Assembly: GCA_038373865.1 (NCBI GenBank) | Contig: JAXGGA010005139.1 | Span: 16,871-80,870, forward strand | DNA: 64,000 nucleotides | Origin: Uloborus plumipes | Taxonomy: Eukaryota; Arthropoda; Arachnida; Araneae; Uloboridae | Reading direction: 5' to 3' | Shown here: piece after piece, positions 34,301 to 47,200 of the stretch | Layout: the number at the start of each line of letters is the position of its first letter | Position numbering within the stretch: the first letter of the stretch is position 1 | Made by a program: the position numbers and the translations under genes | Notes under the pieces: generated by a model | Seen by the model: the letters and a program-made list of their open reading frames with translations, nothing else | The model's database searches: none | What the model was told of the DNA's origin: nothing

Positions 34301-37300
34301 TTCCCCACCTAATAACTTTTAAGTGAACCGTCCGAATTGAATAAACATTTTTTTTGTTCGAAAGATCACAAGAATACTTCATTTCCGTATCTACATTTTC
34401 GATTTGAACGATTTTTCGTTCAACATTGAACCGTTCAAACAAGCTCTCACCCCTAATAACTTTTGAGTGAACAGTTCGATTTAAAAAAAAAACTTTTTTT
34501 TGTTCGAAAGATCTCGGCAAGGATACTTCATTACCGTATTTAAATTTTCAATGTGAACATTTTTTCGTTCAATATTGAACCGTTCAAGATTTCTAAACCT
34601 TTCTCCACCTAATAACTTTTAAGTGAACTGTCTGAATTGAATAAACTTTTTTTTTTTTCGAAAGATCTCGGAGAGACTCATTTCCATATTTCACTTTTCA
34701 ATTTGAACCATTTTTCGTTCAATGATGAACCGTTCAGAAAAATTTCTAACACGAGCGCCTACTAGGAAATTTAAATTGAATGTTGATTCTGAACTTAAAG
34801 GCAGATTTCCTTCAAACTAACTTTGTAAGAAAACGGTTTTGATAAAAAATGTATGTTAAGTACTTTTCTGAAAAATCTTTTGTGAGGCCTCTGATTCCGA
34901 CTCCGATTCCGCAAACATGGCGGAAATGCAGGCTCAGAAAAAAAAATGACTGACTGGGCAGACGATTTTTTGTTTATTTATTCATTTTTTTTTTTGTTTA
35001 ATTAATTATTATTATTTTTATTTATTTTTTTTTTTTGGCACACGATATTTTTTTTCTTGATTACAAAAATTGTTCATTCACTAGAGCATTTTATTCTGGC
35101 AACGGATTAAAAATAAAATTCGAGACATTTTACTAACGAACGAGGTTTTTTTTCTTTCTTTGACAAAATGTGTTTTGATGTTCTTTGTACTTTTATTTTA
35201 TTTATTATTTTTTTTCTTTTGAAACCGATTGCGAATTTTTTCTACGGAAGAACTATAACAGTTACATTCTTTAAAAGGTGCGACAAAACTTGATTTACTC
35301 GTTTATTTACCTTTTACGTGTCCATTTCATCTGATGAGAGGGGTAAATTTTGCTTTTAGAAATCAGCTTTAAGTGCTATAAAGGTATGTTTGACATAATT
35401 TTCAGTTTTAGATATTCAAGAGAATATTGATTAGATGCTAGAATGCCGATGTCGATGTACGGGAAAGTAGGCTCGTTTAGTTCTTGACAGAACTTCTTGT
35501 CTAATATGTGTGCCCATGAAATTTGACCACGTTTCTCCCAGTACTTTGCGCGTTAGAGGGCTCCAAACACCTCTCGTTAACTTATAACCACCCTGTATAA
35601 TGTATAGCTAATACATATGTAAACAAATACATAATTAATAATAGAAATAAAAGAAATAGCTTATGTTAAAAAAATGAATTAATGAATAATTTTTATTAAA
35701 ACACTCTGTAAATAATTTAAATTAAGAAAATAAATTAATAAATAATTCAAATAAAAAAATAACTAAATAAATAAGTAAATAAATTAAAAAAAAATCCCCC
35801 CCCCCCAAAAAAAAATTTTTGATGGCGCAACTTGAGCCATAATCCCCTCCCCCCTGTGGGCACCCCTGATACCCAAGCTTTGCCTTCAATTTACAATTTT
35901 CAAAATATTTTAATTTCTCAATTTTAGTAAGCATAGAATTGTGGATTAGGGAATTTTTTTTTACTTTGGAAATAATATAAAATTTTCGACTCTTTCCTCG
36001 GTTCAACTCGTCAAATTTAAACCCACTAATGCCTAGCATCCCTTTTTAAGGACGGTCCAAAAAAAGGTCTGAATTTACCAAAAATGAACATTTTAACCAA
36101 ATAATAATGTTCAATTGGTACCCTGGTATTGTTTCAATTCGTTATTAACAGATTGCAGCCCATAGCCATTGTAAAGTGTGTTCTGTGGCAGTTTTAATAT
36201 GATCTATATCAAAAATGACATCGTTCACAATCTCAAGGAAAAAAGCTAAGTTTTCAAAGTTATTACCAGCTTCCCAGTTTATGCTAATTGCTGATTGTAT
36301 TTCTTCTTATAAAATGTCTTTTTAAATATTATATCGTAGGCAGAAAAAAATTTTAGTAAAACAAGTATGTACCCTCTGGGGTCTGTCGTAACTTTTGAGG
36401 GACGATTTTTCTTTCCTCAATAAAAAAATTAATTTTTACATAATATTTTTTTCATTATTTTTTCTGTCCATTAAATACTGTTTGTGACCAGTATACAAAA
36501 TATCTTTGGAAAAAAAAATGTCAGGCATTAATGGGTTAATTTTCACCGTGTACTTGCTTCACCTACCTCTAGTGGGCTTGTGGGAATAGATGCCGGTGAA
36601 GAGGCTCGGAACCCGAAGGCTCCCCAGCATGTCGTTGCCCAGTCCTATCACGGATCCGGCAGCTGCGATCAGAGCACTCTCGCCCCCTGAAATCACAAGA
36701 GACGTTGTTAAAAACGTGAAGCAGTTTCATAGAACAAAAAGTAATTGAGCATACTCTTTGAAGCAAAAGCAAATATACAACGTCGGAAACAAGCGGATGC
36801 CTTAAGTCCAAAAAATTAAAACAAAATGTAAAAACAAAAAAGGTTCGCATCGTGACCTACTGTCTGTTTGCGTATTGTGCGCCTGGCAGCCACGAACGCT
36901 TCCATTTGAAAAAGGGGAGATAGGTTTAGGATAAGCCTTTCCCGATATCTTCAGTTTTTGTTCGATTGCTACTTCCTCGTTGCTCTTCCCCCCCTATTTC
37001 GAGAAAGTCAGAAGATACTTGGCGCGTGCGCAGATTCGACGGAGGTCTCGCGAAAAAATGTTAGACAGTAAAGGTGACGCGTTTGGGTCGGAACCAGAAA
37101 GTCTTTGCGTTGCAATCAATGCTTTGAGAAAAGAGGAGGTACAGTGGTTATTGTAACATAGGTCCTAGCACATATAGTGTAATAAATAAATACCTTTGTG
37201 CATAAAAATAAAAGCATATAAAACAACGTTGAAAAGCACAACTACGCAGGAATACGCGCAGACACGGGTTTCGGCGTTGCAAGGAACGCCTGGAAAAAAT

Positions 37301-40300
37301 GTGAGCTTATGGATGCACAAACATCCGACAAAAGGATGTCTGATATCCGTGCATCCATAAGCACACATTTTTTTGTATTGAAAAAGGCGTTCCTTGTGAC
37401 GTCGAAACACGTGCCTTTCAATGTTGTTTTATATGCTTTCAAAAACTTTGTGCTCAAAAGTAAATTAGGGTAATCCAACGTTTGATGGCACAATGGGGGA
37501 GTTTCTTTCAGTCAAAAGTGCTACTTTTTGTTACTGAAATTGATAGAATGATATAAAAAAAATAACATGGGCCCGAAAAATACTTTCATTTTCCCAACAG
37601 TTTATTTTTTTATTCATTTTTTAAAATACCCCACCTTGAAAACGGGGCGTGGTTTTTGTGACGTCAGTAGTGCACCTAACAGCTCTTTTTCCAATAATAA
37701 CACCATTTTGCTTGACTTGAGTTGTCCAATCGCAGGAGTCGGTGACGTCACGACCTTCGTCATATTACTACACCCACTACCTCACTACAACAGATTTCGC
37801 GCTTACGTGCACCACTGACGTCATGCGCAGACGTTTTTTTTTTTTTTTCGGAATAGCATCTGCGCCCTGGTTAAAATAATTCGTAAAAAATATATAACTG
37901 TGTCAAAAAATAAAAGAAATGGTCAATTCCTATGTTTTGAAGCATGCTCTTTTAGAAAAAAATACTTTTGAAATTTCGCATGCACGTGTTTGGGGTTTAC
38001 AAGGAACCCCTCTTTCAATGCAAAGAAGTGGGAGCTTTGGGGTGAAAAGTTTTGTCTTTTCTCGGAAAACTTTTCATCTCTCATACTTCTTTGGATTAAA
38101 AAAGGAGTTACTTATAACTCCGAAGCGCGTGCATGCAGCTATCTGCCTTAATTGTGCCATCAAACGCTGGATTAAACTGATTCGCGAGAGAGCGTAAAGC
38201 AGTTTCATAATAGAAAAAATAATTGAATATATTCTTTGAAAACAACTTTGATTTGCGCTATAAACGTTAAACAGTTTGAAAAACAGGGGTACTTAACTTA
38301 GTACTTTTTGAAAACATTGTCAGCTCTATTTAATGGCGTAAAGCAATAAAGGAAGAAAGAATACTCCACTTAAAACGGTTACCCTCCCTCCTCGATTAAA
38401 TCATATGATAACCCTCAAAGTTCCAACATTTGTTTATTTTTTTTTCACCTCGTACAAATGTTATGAAAGTCCCAAAAATTATTCCTGTTCTTTTTCAAAG
38501 TTAAAAAAAAAACTGTGGAAGCTTTTACACGCACTTATCTTTGTACTGCTGTGCAACTATCTCGTCACTGCTTCATCCCAGCCCCCCCCCCCCCCCCCCC
38601 CAGCGCCAATGTTTTGAAAATCTCTAGCTACTTTCATTAAGTGCGCTCCATCCTTTATTTTTCATGCACACAAACCAGTAGTCATTGAAGACTCGAGTTC
38701 ACTAAGAGTTCTCCCAAACAATATGTGAAGAGTCAACAAACGTAATTGTCTTAAAATCACTACCTTTATTGACTCTCCCGTAATCGCAGTCTGCCGTTTT
38801 CTAACTCAGTACTTCCTCCTTCCTTATGAAAGAAAATTAAAATGCTCGTTTATCCTTGGTTATTACAATTACAACGAATGAAGTAATGTTTCAAGTTGCC
38901 AAACGCAATGGAGGAATTAAAATGGAAAAACAAATGAAAACACAAGTTCACAAACGTTAAATATTTTACACTAATACTAATTTTTCAGGGTCAGTATACA
39001 TGGATTTTAATACGAAAAAGAAATTATTTTCTGGAAGTTTCGCGGAAAAGATGTAAAAGTTTTGCAATTCCAGACATTTTTTAACGAGGATAGACTGACA
39101 CGAGAGCCAGCAATAACAAAATATGCTATTTTTTGCTAAGAAACCATGTATTATTATACAATTCTCTGGTGCGCTACTAAGAAACGACCATGGTCCTTAT
39201 AGTATGTTGACAGTGACAGGAATTTTTCCCAGTCCAGGGTTTGACGATATTTGCGCCTTAGCATGCAACGATATCTATCCAGTTGTTTGAATGTCTGTCT
39301 GTCAGTTTGTCCGCCAAATGATTCCGTTGAAGGTCCCAAAACTCAAATTAGTTATCTATTAGATTTGACAGAGAGAGCAACGTTTTCTTTAATTCAGGAT
39401 TCAATATGACAGAAACGCAAATATGGTAAAGAGTCAATGAAGGTAAGGAATGCTCAAAATCTAGGTTGCCGGAGGGATTGAATCGCTTACATCGTAAAAA
39501 AAAATTGACCAGAGAAGACCTTCATAAATCTAAGTTCGCCCAAAAGTTGTTGGATTTTTCTATTTGTTGCCAGCCCAAGTATTACAGATAGTATTCAATT
39601 GGATGAGTTCGCTACAAAAGATTTTTTAATAATAGTTATTTAGTGATAGTCATTGCTTAACCATCGAGAGGCGCAACCGGTCATTTCCACGCCTGCAATT
39701 TGGACACAAAACTTAGGAAAAGGGAAAATTTTCTCCAGTCTTCTCGTAAACAAAGTAACTGATGCACAACGGTCGACCACATAACTTTTCGAGTGGTCTT
39801 TATAGCCGATGTCCTAGCTCTAGGGCTCACCACTGTCCTAGATATGAAATGCCACACAAGATATAAAATGTAATTAAAAGGTTAACTATATAAAGCCACC
39901 GCTGAATTAATATTGGAGAAATACATCAGAATCATGTCGTATGTCTGCAGTTTCTATAATATAGAAGTTTGAGCTGTTTTAACAAAGTAGGGAATTTGTC
40001 AACGTGGAATATAAAACAGAGTTTCTACAAATTAGTTGCCAAAAAGGATGATTCACCGAATATAATTCACAAGGGGTAAACTAAAGCTCATTTCTTTAAA
40101 AGATAGAGTAATATTCCAAGTTCACCATTATCATGAATGTTTGATGGAACCATGGGCGGAGTTAAGGGGGGGCTTAGGGGGGCTAAGCTCCCTTGGCCAG
40201 GTTATTAGCCCCCCCCCCTGAAGGAAAAAATACCCTTTTTTTAAATTAATAAATACGTACGTCATTCAGGACAAATAACACCGAGAAGATCATGCAATCA

Positions 40301-41192
40301 TTCGGAAACCTGGGTGATGGCGCTTATTAGCCCCCCCCCCCCCTGAAGAAAAAAGAACATAAACGAGACAAAGTTTTCCTTCAACATTAGCAGTTGTCAT
40401 CGCTCTTCCAAAAAAAAACCCTCCTAAGAACTAAAATATATTTTTGCTCAGTATTGAACATTCTACGAAACTTTTTCTCCTTAGCTTATGCTCTGCTCTA
40501 CTAATTTTTGTTCATAGTACATCCGTTAACGATATCAAACAGTGAATCTTCCTACCGAACTATTTTGCTGGGAAACTAATTGATGTATGTGTTTTTATCT
40601 CGTGCCTCCGGTCCATGGGCGCCCATATGCGGAATTTGAAGGGAGGGCTCGAATATTTCTCCCGTGGTTTAGCAGGATATTTTTCTCATGCAAAGCAATT
40701 TCAGCACAGATTAAAGTTATTTAAATTTGGTATTTTTAATAACTTATTCATTAATGGCTGAAAAATAAATGCTTTCATATTTTTGCCGAAAAAATAGCAC
40801 TGAAAGGGAGGAAATTCTAATTTCTAACGGGGGGGGGGGGGGAGCTGGAGCCCTCCTTTATGGGCGCCCATACTCCGGCCTGCATTCAACAGACCTCATA
40901 TGAAATAAAAGTTAATATTAAAATGTATTCATAAAGAAGTAATAAAAACCAAAATAACAGTAAATATTATGAAGAAAACAATGTTAATTCATCTCTAAAA
41001 TGCAAATTTTGTGCTAGTTTAGGTCGATTTTATTACTTTTATTTTGAACACAGAAACAGTTTCAATTCCCAATTGAAAGCCTTATAAGAAAATTAAAACA
41101 ATAAAATAAAAGGAATTTATGAATTTCAACTCTGTGAACCCAGATTGTTATTTTCAAGTTGCATTCAAAATTATAAATAAATAAATAAATAA

Positions 41193-41245
<53 letters not shown>

Positions 41246-44200
41246 TTTTTTTATATCTATATATATAAAGATGACGGTGTTTGTTTGTTTGTTCGTTTGT
41301 AACCGATGGCCAGAAGCCCCCACAGCACCCACAGACCTGAAACGTGGCTCAAAAATTCGAACGTATCCCAGTAAAATGCACCTCGAAAGCCAAATTTTTA
41401 ATTTCGAATTAGTTATTTTTAAATTAATTAAGAAGTCTCATTTTTGGTGTATCCGCCATAATTGAGGGGGCGGGGAAACCTTCCCCCACCCCAAAGCATT
41501 ATATATCACTGGAAATGGTTTTTTTTCTTAAAAAGAAAAGTTGTATCACGTTTCTGTCCGTTAATTACGACAGGAGATATTAATTAATCCAATTTAGCCG
41601 ATTTTCAAGGCATAATTCTACGCAATACTGAAACACTAGGTGGGGGGGGGGGGTATTGCTATGGAAAAAAAAAGATTTTCTGAATTTAACATTGAACCCC
41701 CTAGGATGATACAATGTCATACAAAGATGACATAACAAGCAATTTTTTTGGAATATCTGAAAAATTGTCCAAACTCTGGGTGTTTTTTCATATTTTGACT
41801 TTATTTCTCGTTTTTGCATTGCTTCGAAAACATTTTGAACAACAATAAGGAAATAAAAATGTTAGATTAACTTTCTTTGGTGATACAATCTAAGTTAAAT
41901 ATTGTCACAGTCTGTATTTGCTATATTATTAATTAAAACATGATTAATTAGTTCAAAAATAATTGTTCTTGTAGAGGAAACATCTACGGAAACGTCTATT
42001 ATCGGCCGAATAATGATGATTTGTTCCCCATTAGTTTTATGTATGTCATCTTGTACTGGCCATATCCAATACAAGTTTGAATCTTTTTTAACCCTTTTCA
42101 TATATTTTATCCTGTATGCATCAGTGCCTTCATCTAATTTGCTTATGACTTAACCAATTACCCACTCTCCATCCCAAAGTGCAGCAACCATTTCATTCTC
42201 AGGCACATCTTGCAATGGCAGTGGATCATCTACAGATTCTGCATTTGTATCAGATGTATTACATAAAACAGCTCTGATATTATCTACAGTTGCAGTAACA
42301 TCATTAACTTTATGGCCATATAGGACCTTTAAGTTGCTCATAATTGTCTCAGGACTTAACCCTCATTGCTTGAAAAGTATGTGGTCTTGTTTTAAATTTC
42401 ACTTTTAAACTTCACTTAAAAATCACTTTTAGCTATTTTTACCAGTAATTTCAAAACTTCACACTTTTCACCTTCATCTTTGACTTTTTTTATTATCTCC
42501 TCAATTTCTTCATAATTAGTTGGAATAATGCTGTATTTAAGTCTAAATTCCTTTTTTATGGTAAGCATTTTTCTTTCCTGTATTATCTTCACTATGTCAA
42601 TGTTTGTGCTATGCACACTGTTTGAAAGAATCTGTTTTGGGGATAAGCTCCAAATTATTTTAAGTTCATCAGTTTCTTTTTTCATTTTTTTTAACTCCTT
42701 ACTTCTCCATTCATGATCAAGAAACACAAAGTCATTTGAATGCGTAATAACTATTTTCGCTCAAACCACAGCAAAACCACATGGTCCAGAATGTTTTAAA
42801 CGATTATCAACATCTCCAAAAACTTTTTCTGTAGAGATATTATGGGTTGTGGTGCACTTTCAAGCAAGTGCTCTGGAATTTGCTGCCGGACAGGAAATTG
42901 ATGATTGTTTGAATTACCAAACTCAAATGCACCCCCTCTCTGTCTAGCAAATGCGATTCCACAGGCACATAACATCTTCTGGCAAATACTGTTAATAAGA
43001 TCTTCATCAGCTTCCTCCAGCTCTTTCTGTATTGTTTCCATCCATTCGTTTGGATACACATCAACAGAAAATTTTTCTTTTAATTTTTTTTTATCCACTG
43101 CCATTGCAAGATATGCCTGAGAATGAAATGGTTGCTGCACTTTGGGATGGAGAGTGGGGTGTTGGTCAAGTTATAAGTAAATTAGATGAAAGCACTGATA
43201 CATACAGGATAAAATATATGTAGAGTGTTAAAAAAGATTCAAACTTGTATTGGCCAGTACAAGATGACATACATAAAACCAAAGGGGAACAAATCATCAT
43301 TATTCGGCCGATAATAGACGTTTTCGTAGATGTTTCCTCTACAAGAACAATTATTTTTGAACTAATTAATCATGTTTTAATTAATAATATAGCAATTACA
43401 GACTGTGACAATATTTAACTTAGATTATATCACCAAAGAAAGTTAATCTAACATTTTTATTTCCTTATTGTTGTTCAAAATGTTTTCGAAGCAATGCTAA
43501 AATGAGAAATAAAGTCAAAATAGGAAAAAACACCCAGAGTTTAGACAATTTTTGAGATAGAAAAAAAAATTGCTTGTTATGTCATCTTTGTATAACATTG
43601 TATCATCCTAGGATTGAGACAAGTAAAATGTATTTTGCATGGCCTAAATAAAGTCATTCAGTTTAAGATATCTGACTTATTTTGAAATAAATTACTGCAT
43701 TTTGCTTCTTTCTTTGAATCAAGTCAGTAATTCAAAAATGTTTTTAAAAGCTTTCTTCATAATTCCAGAATTTCTCCATTTTTACTCATATATTACTTGC
43801 TTCTTAACCTCTCCATTTTATTCATGATCTTTTACTTCCATTTTCTGATCTAAGTTGTTTCTTTATATGAAGCCATAATTTGAACAGCACCTTTAAATTC
43901 CTTATACAAACTAAAAAAAATATGCATTCCAAAAAAAAAAGTACAATTTTCACATAAATTGTTATTTCTCCCACTTTTTAATTAATGTTGGGTAGTTTCT
44001 CTGCCCATACACAAGTGAATATGTACCAAAGAACATACTCACAGCCGAAATATCCATTTTGATCATCATTGAGTTAACTAGCATAAGTTTTCCTGTGACG
44101 TTTGCACATACGTTTGTTGGGTGTACATTAAGGCTTGGTTTCCTAGAATCGTCGCCGACGCCCGGCGCGACGCACGCTGGAATCAGAACCAGTTTGATTG

Positions 44201-47200
44201 GAGCGTGGCGTGAAGCGACGTCAATCTGCGGCTCAGGCGCATGCGCAGAAGGCGGCGTCGTCTGTCGCTTCGCCAGAGATCGACGATTTCACTCCTAGGA
44301 AACCGGGCCTTTACATAACTCAAAAATGGTACCCTTTAGAAGGTTAAAATCTCATATGCATGGTCTGTGTAGTGCCTTGTTGTGTTCCTCCCTTTCCCAA
44401 CTAGGAAATATATCACTAGTATGGGGATAAAAGTGAGATACCGAATTCTCCAATGGCCCAATATAGTGCCGTACAGTAAAAAACAAGAAAAAGGCTAGAG
44501 TTTACTCAATTTTGATAGTACAGAAAAAAATTAGTATTTTTGTGATCAGTGAAGCATTTCCAACAATATAGGGGGGTTCAATCTTAAATTTAAAAAACTT
44601 CGACAATGCCCCCCCCCCCCTACACTAGGCGTCGTAAAGTTTGGCCACAATCGAGAAATTTACCAAACTTCCCAGCCAGTGAAACACTACTTTCTCCAAA
44701 TCAAAGAGAAAGAAAACGCTCTGGTAAGGAACAGCAGTTGTTCGCAGTCTAAAGAGTATTTTATTGCATGTTTAAAACATGTATTTAATGCCGCCATCAC
44801 TAAATTTTCAGCAATAATAGTTCCATTCTGACATTTTCAGTAACATCGTTATTCAATTACCCTTCGTATTTGGCGTCGTAAAGTTTGGCGTCAATTGAGA
44901 AATTTATGAAACCTCCCAGCCAATGAAATCTTGCTTATTTGAGAGTCACTGTTAGATTGTAATCACTTCAAAGAGTTGGCGCGAAAGACAATATATTTCT
45001 TGCCTTTTAATGTTCACATTAAAATCATGGAAGAATAGTTGTGGCTGAACTACCTGACGACAATCGGTTCCCTATGTTAATCAATTTAGATTTGGCGACC
45101 AATTTTACATTGAAATTGCGGTTAAATCAGTGAATTATATCAAATTTCGAGGGCAAAATTGCTGTGGTCGTTGAGAGTTTTCGAAAATCTTGGCACTACA
45201 GCTGTGTTAAAAGTTCCATTGAAACGTAAAAATTTCGCTAAAAGTAAATAAGTTCGTCACACACACACACGCACACACGAAAAGAAGAAAAGTCTTAAGA
45301 GTGAGTTAAACTTTATTTAGTTAACTTCCTCTACATTTATTGCACGGGCATCGCCGTGCGGGTACTGCTAGTATATTATAGATAAATATATATATAAATA
45401 TATATATATATAATATGTGCGTGTATGTGTGTTTTTGGTGACATTTTTAGAATGGGGCTTAGCCCCCCCAGACAGAAAAGTCTAACTCCGCCCATGGATG
45501 GAACTTCCTTTCGTTATTTTGCAGGCGTCTCATCTGTAAATCAGTTCTTGTCACATATTTATACTGATATGTTTGTGTCCATTAAATGAACGATAGTGTA
45601 GATTCAGGGTTTTGGTTGAAGGAGACATACAGGAAATGGCGCAGTGTACTCTATTTCCTTTACAAAATCTGAATTTCAATAATTTTGATCCACAGAAATT
45701 TGCTAGGAAAAATGTGTGGAAAAAACCCAAAAGGACGAATTCAGACTAATGAATGGAAATTACACCAACCATTTGTGATAATGGTAAACTTGCACGATTT
45801 GTCAATTTTACAACAATACCTTTGCTTCACTATAAATTACATTCAATAAATATTTCTTTTGACCAACTAATTTATAAACACCTTATATAACAGGACTGTA
45901 ATAAAAGAATGGCACTTACCGCTGCTTCCTCCGCTGGTCCTAGTGATGTCGTAAGGGTTGCTGGTCTTCCCGTGCGCGTAGTTGTTCGATTCGAACCCCA
46001 GTCCCATCTCCGGCGTGTTGGTGGTCGCTATGACGATGGCCCCAGCTTCCTTGAGGGCGGCCACACTAGGGGCATCCTCTGCAGCTCTGGTGTCCAGAAA
46101 CAGCATAGAAGAGGCCGTGCTCCTCATCCCTGGGAAACAAGGCCAGATGAAATATTTTGCATACAATGAATGAAAAATATCTGAGCTCTCCCTGGGATAA
46201 AGATGATTAAACACTTAAAATTCATTTCAGGTATAAAGCAGTGAGTAACCCCCCTAAGCCAGGGCTAAGGCAGAAACATGCAATACACCACCAACTCGTT
46301 TATTCCATCCACTTACTGCTTTATACCTGATGGCAGCCCGATCGGTAAGGCATCGAACTCGTGACCGGAGGGACCCGGGTTCGATCCCAGACGATCAAAG
46401 ATCCACCGTCTTGATTAATGGTGGCATTAAAAATGTCGTGGTCACAAAGTCCTCCAAGTGAAACGAAACCTCTGGGGGTGCGGGGGGCAAGAGTTTGCTC
46501 GACCCTTGGTTCTGGTTCAAAAATAACAAAGCGCTCTTTAGGGCCCTATCCCGGTTAAACCACGAGTTGTGGTAGGTACGGGGGCCCCTAGAGTGTGTGA
46601 AGTGAAGTGCTTTATACCCGAGCTTTACCTCAAAATTTTCGAGTTGTACCGTACCAAGTACGGTCGCTCGCTGGTGTTCTAATTTCATATTAGCTACCAG
46701 TTTTTGGTGACTCTCTTTGCTCTGTAAGAGGATTTTTGCCTCGTTTAATTCCTGTTCCATGCTGACGAGTGCCAAAAAACACGAAACTGCAGTCCACGGA
46801 TGGAACAAACGAGATGGCGGTGTATTTCATTTCAGGTGTTTAGTTTGAAGCTTCGTATTGTGAATTGTTGTTATGGTGACCATTTGAGGTGCGTTCATTT
46901 CTCCAACTATACCTTCATTTGGTATGTAGTCCGACAGTACATACAAGTCATAGGGACCCGTTATTAGGTAGGCATCCATTTACGGCACAACACATTCACA
47001 AAAAGAGAGGAAATGGACAAGAGAGAGAAAGAACATTCATGCCCGAATCTGGAATCGAACCCGAAACCTCCCTATCTAAGTCAAACGTTTCTGACCACAG
47101 ACAAGGTGGCCGACCATAGTGTGAAATGAACCGATGAAAACTTAAACACTTCTTACCAGGAAACCATACAATAGTGTAATGATGAAAAATATCGGAATAA

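Larger units (their letters stand above)
32727..35595. mobile_element. TA-flanked (mariner-type) composite element, 2.9 kb
   Basis: CACGGTGGTTATGAATTAAC at the left and GTTAACTTATAACCACCCTG at the right begin inverted repeats of about 65 bp that also share GTGTTTGGAGCCCTCTAG and CTAGAGGGCTCCAAACACC-like words. TA lies on each side (32725-32726, 35596-35597). Inside, in order, are a family B repeat, a 33130-33770 inverted repeat and a 1.7-kb tandem-repeat element. There is no transposase. Confidence 0.75.
41256..45371 (+). mobile_element. Helitron, 4.1 kb
   Basis: Begins TCTATATATATAAAGATGAC after an A, a common animal Helitron start, and ends GGTACTGCTAG before T (45372). A stem of GCACGG and CCGTGC with a short loop lies just upstream of the end, about 11 nt before CTAG. 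These are the 5' TC, the 3' hairpin and CTAG, and the A/T insertion site of rolling-circle Helitrons. No Rep or helicase frame remains. Its interior has been filled by an inverted duplication (41700-43612), a decayed R1 copy and a Harbinger-type MITE. Confidence 0.8.
40151..45496. mobile_element. hAT-ended composite element, 5.3 kb
   Basis: The left end CATGGGCGGAGTTAAGGGGG and the right end CTAACTCCGCCCATG are inverted, each followed internally by GGCTTAG/CTAAGCC and G/C tracts. The perfect 8-bp duplication GATGGAAC lies at 40143-40150 and 45497-45504. It contains a 259-bp MITE (40614-40872) and a 4.1-kb Helitron (41256-45371). Without these the original element is about 1 kb and non-coding. 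Confidence 0.85.

Noticed and set aside
33828..34520. Minus-strand frames with repeated FEQKK..NRTVHSKVI peptides
   Set aside because: The repetition comes from the ~145-bp DNA array; frames break between units and are not consistent in the second copy (62278-62986).
41193..41465. 90-codon frame beginning with (YI)n
   Set aside because: Translated microsatellite plus the Helitron 5' end.
46395..46808. 137-codon minus-strand frame
   Set aside because: Runs across a SINE and its host repeat; no protein similarity and interrupted by the insertion boundaries.
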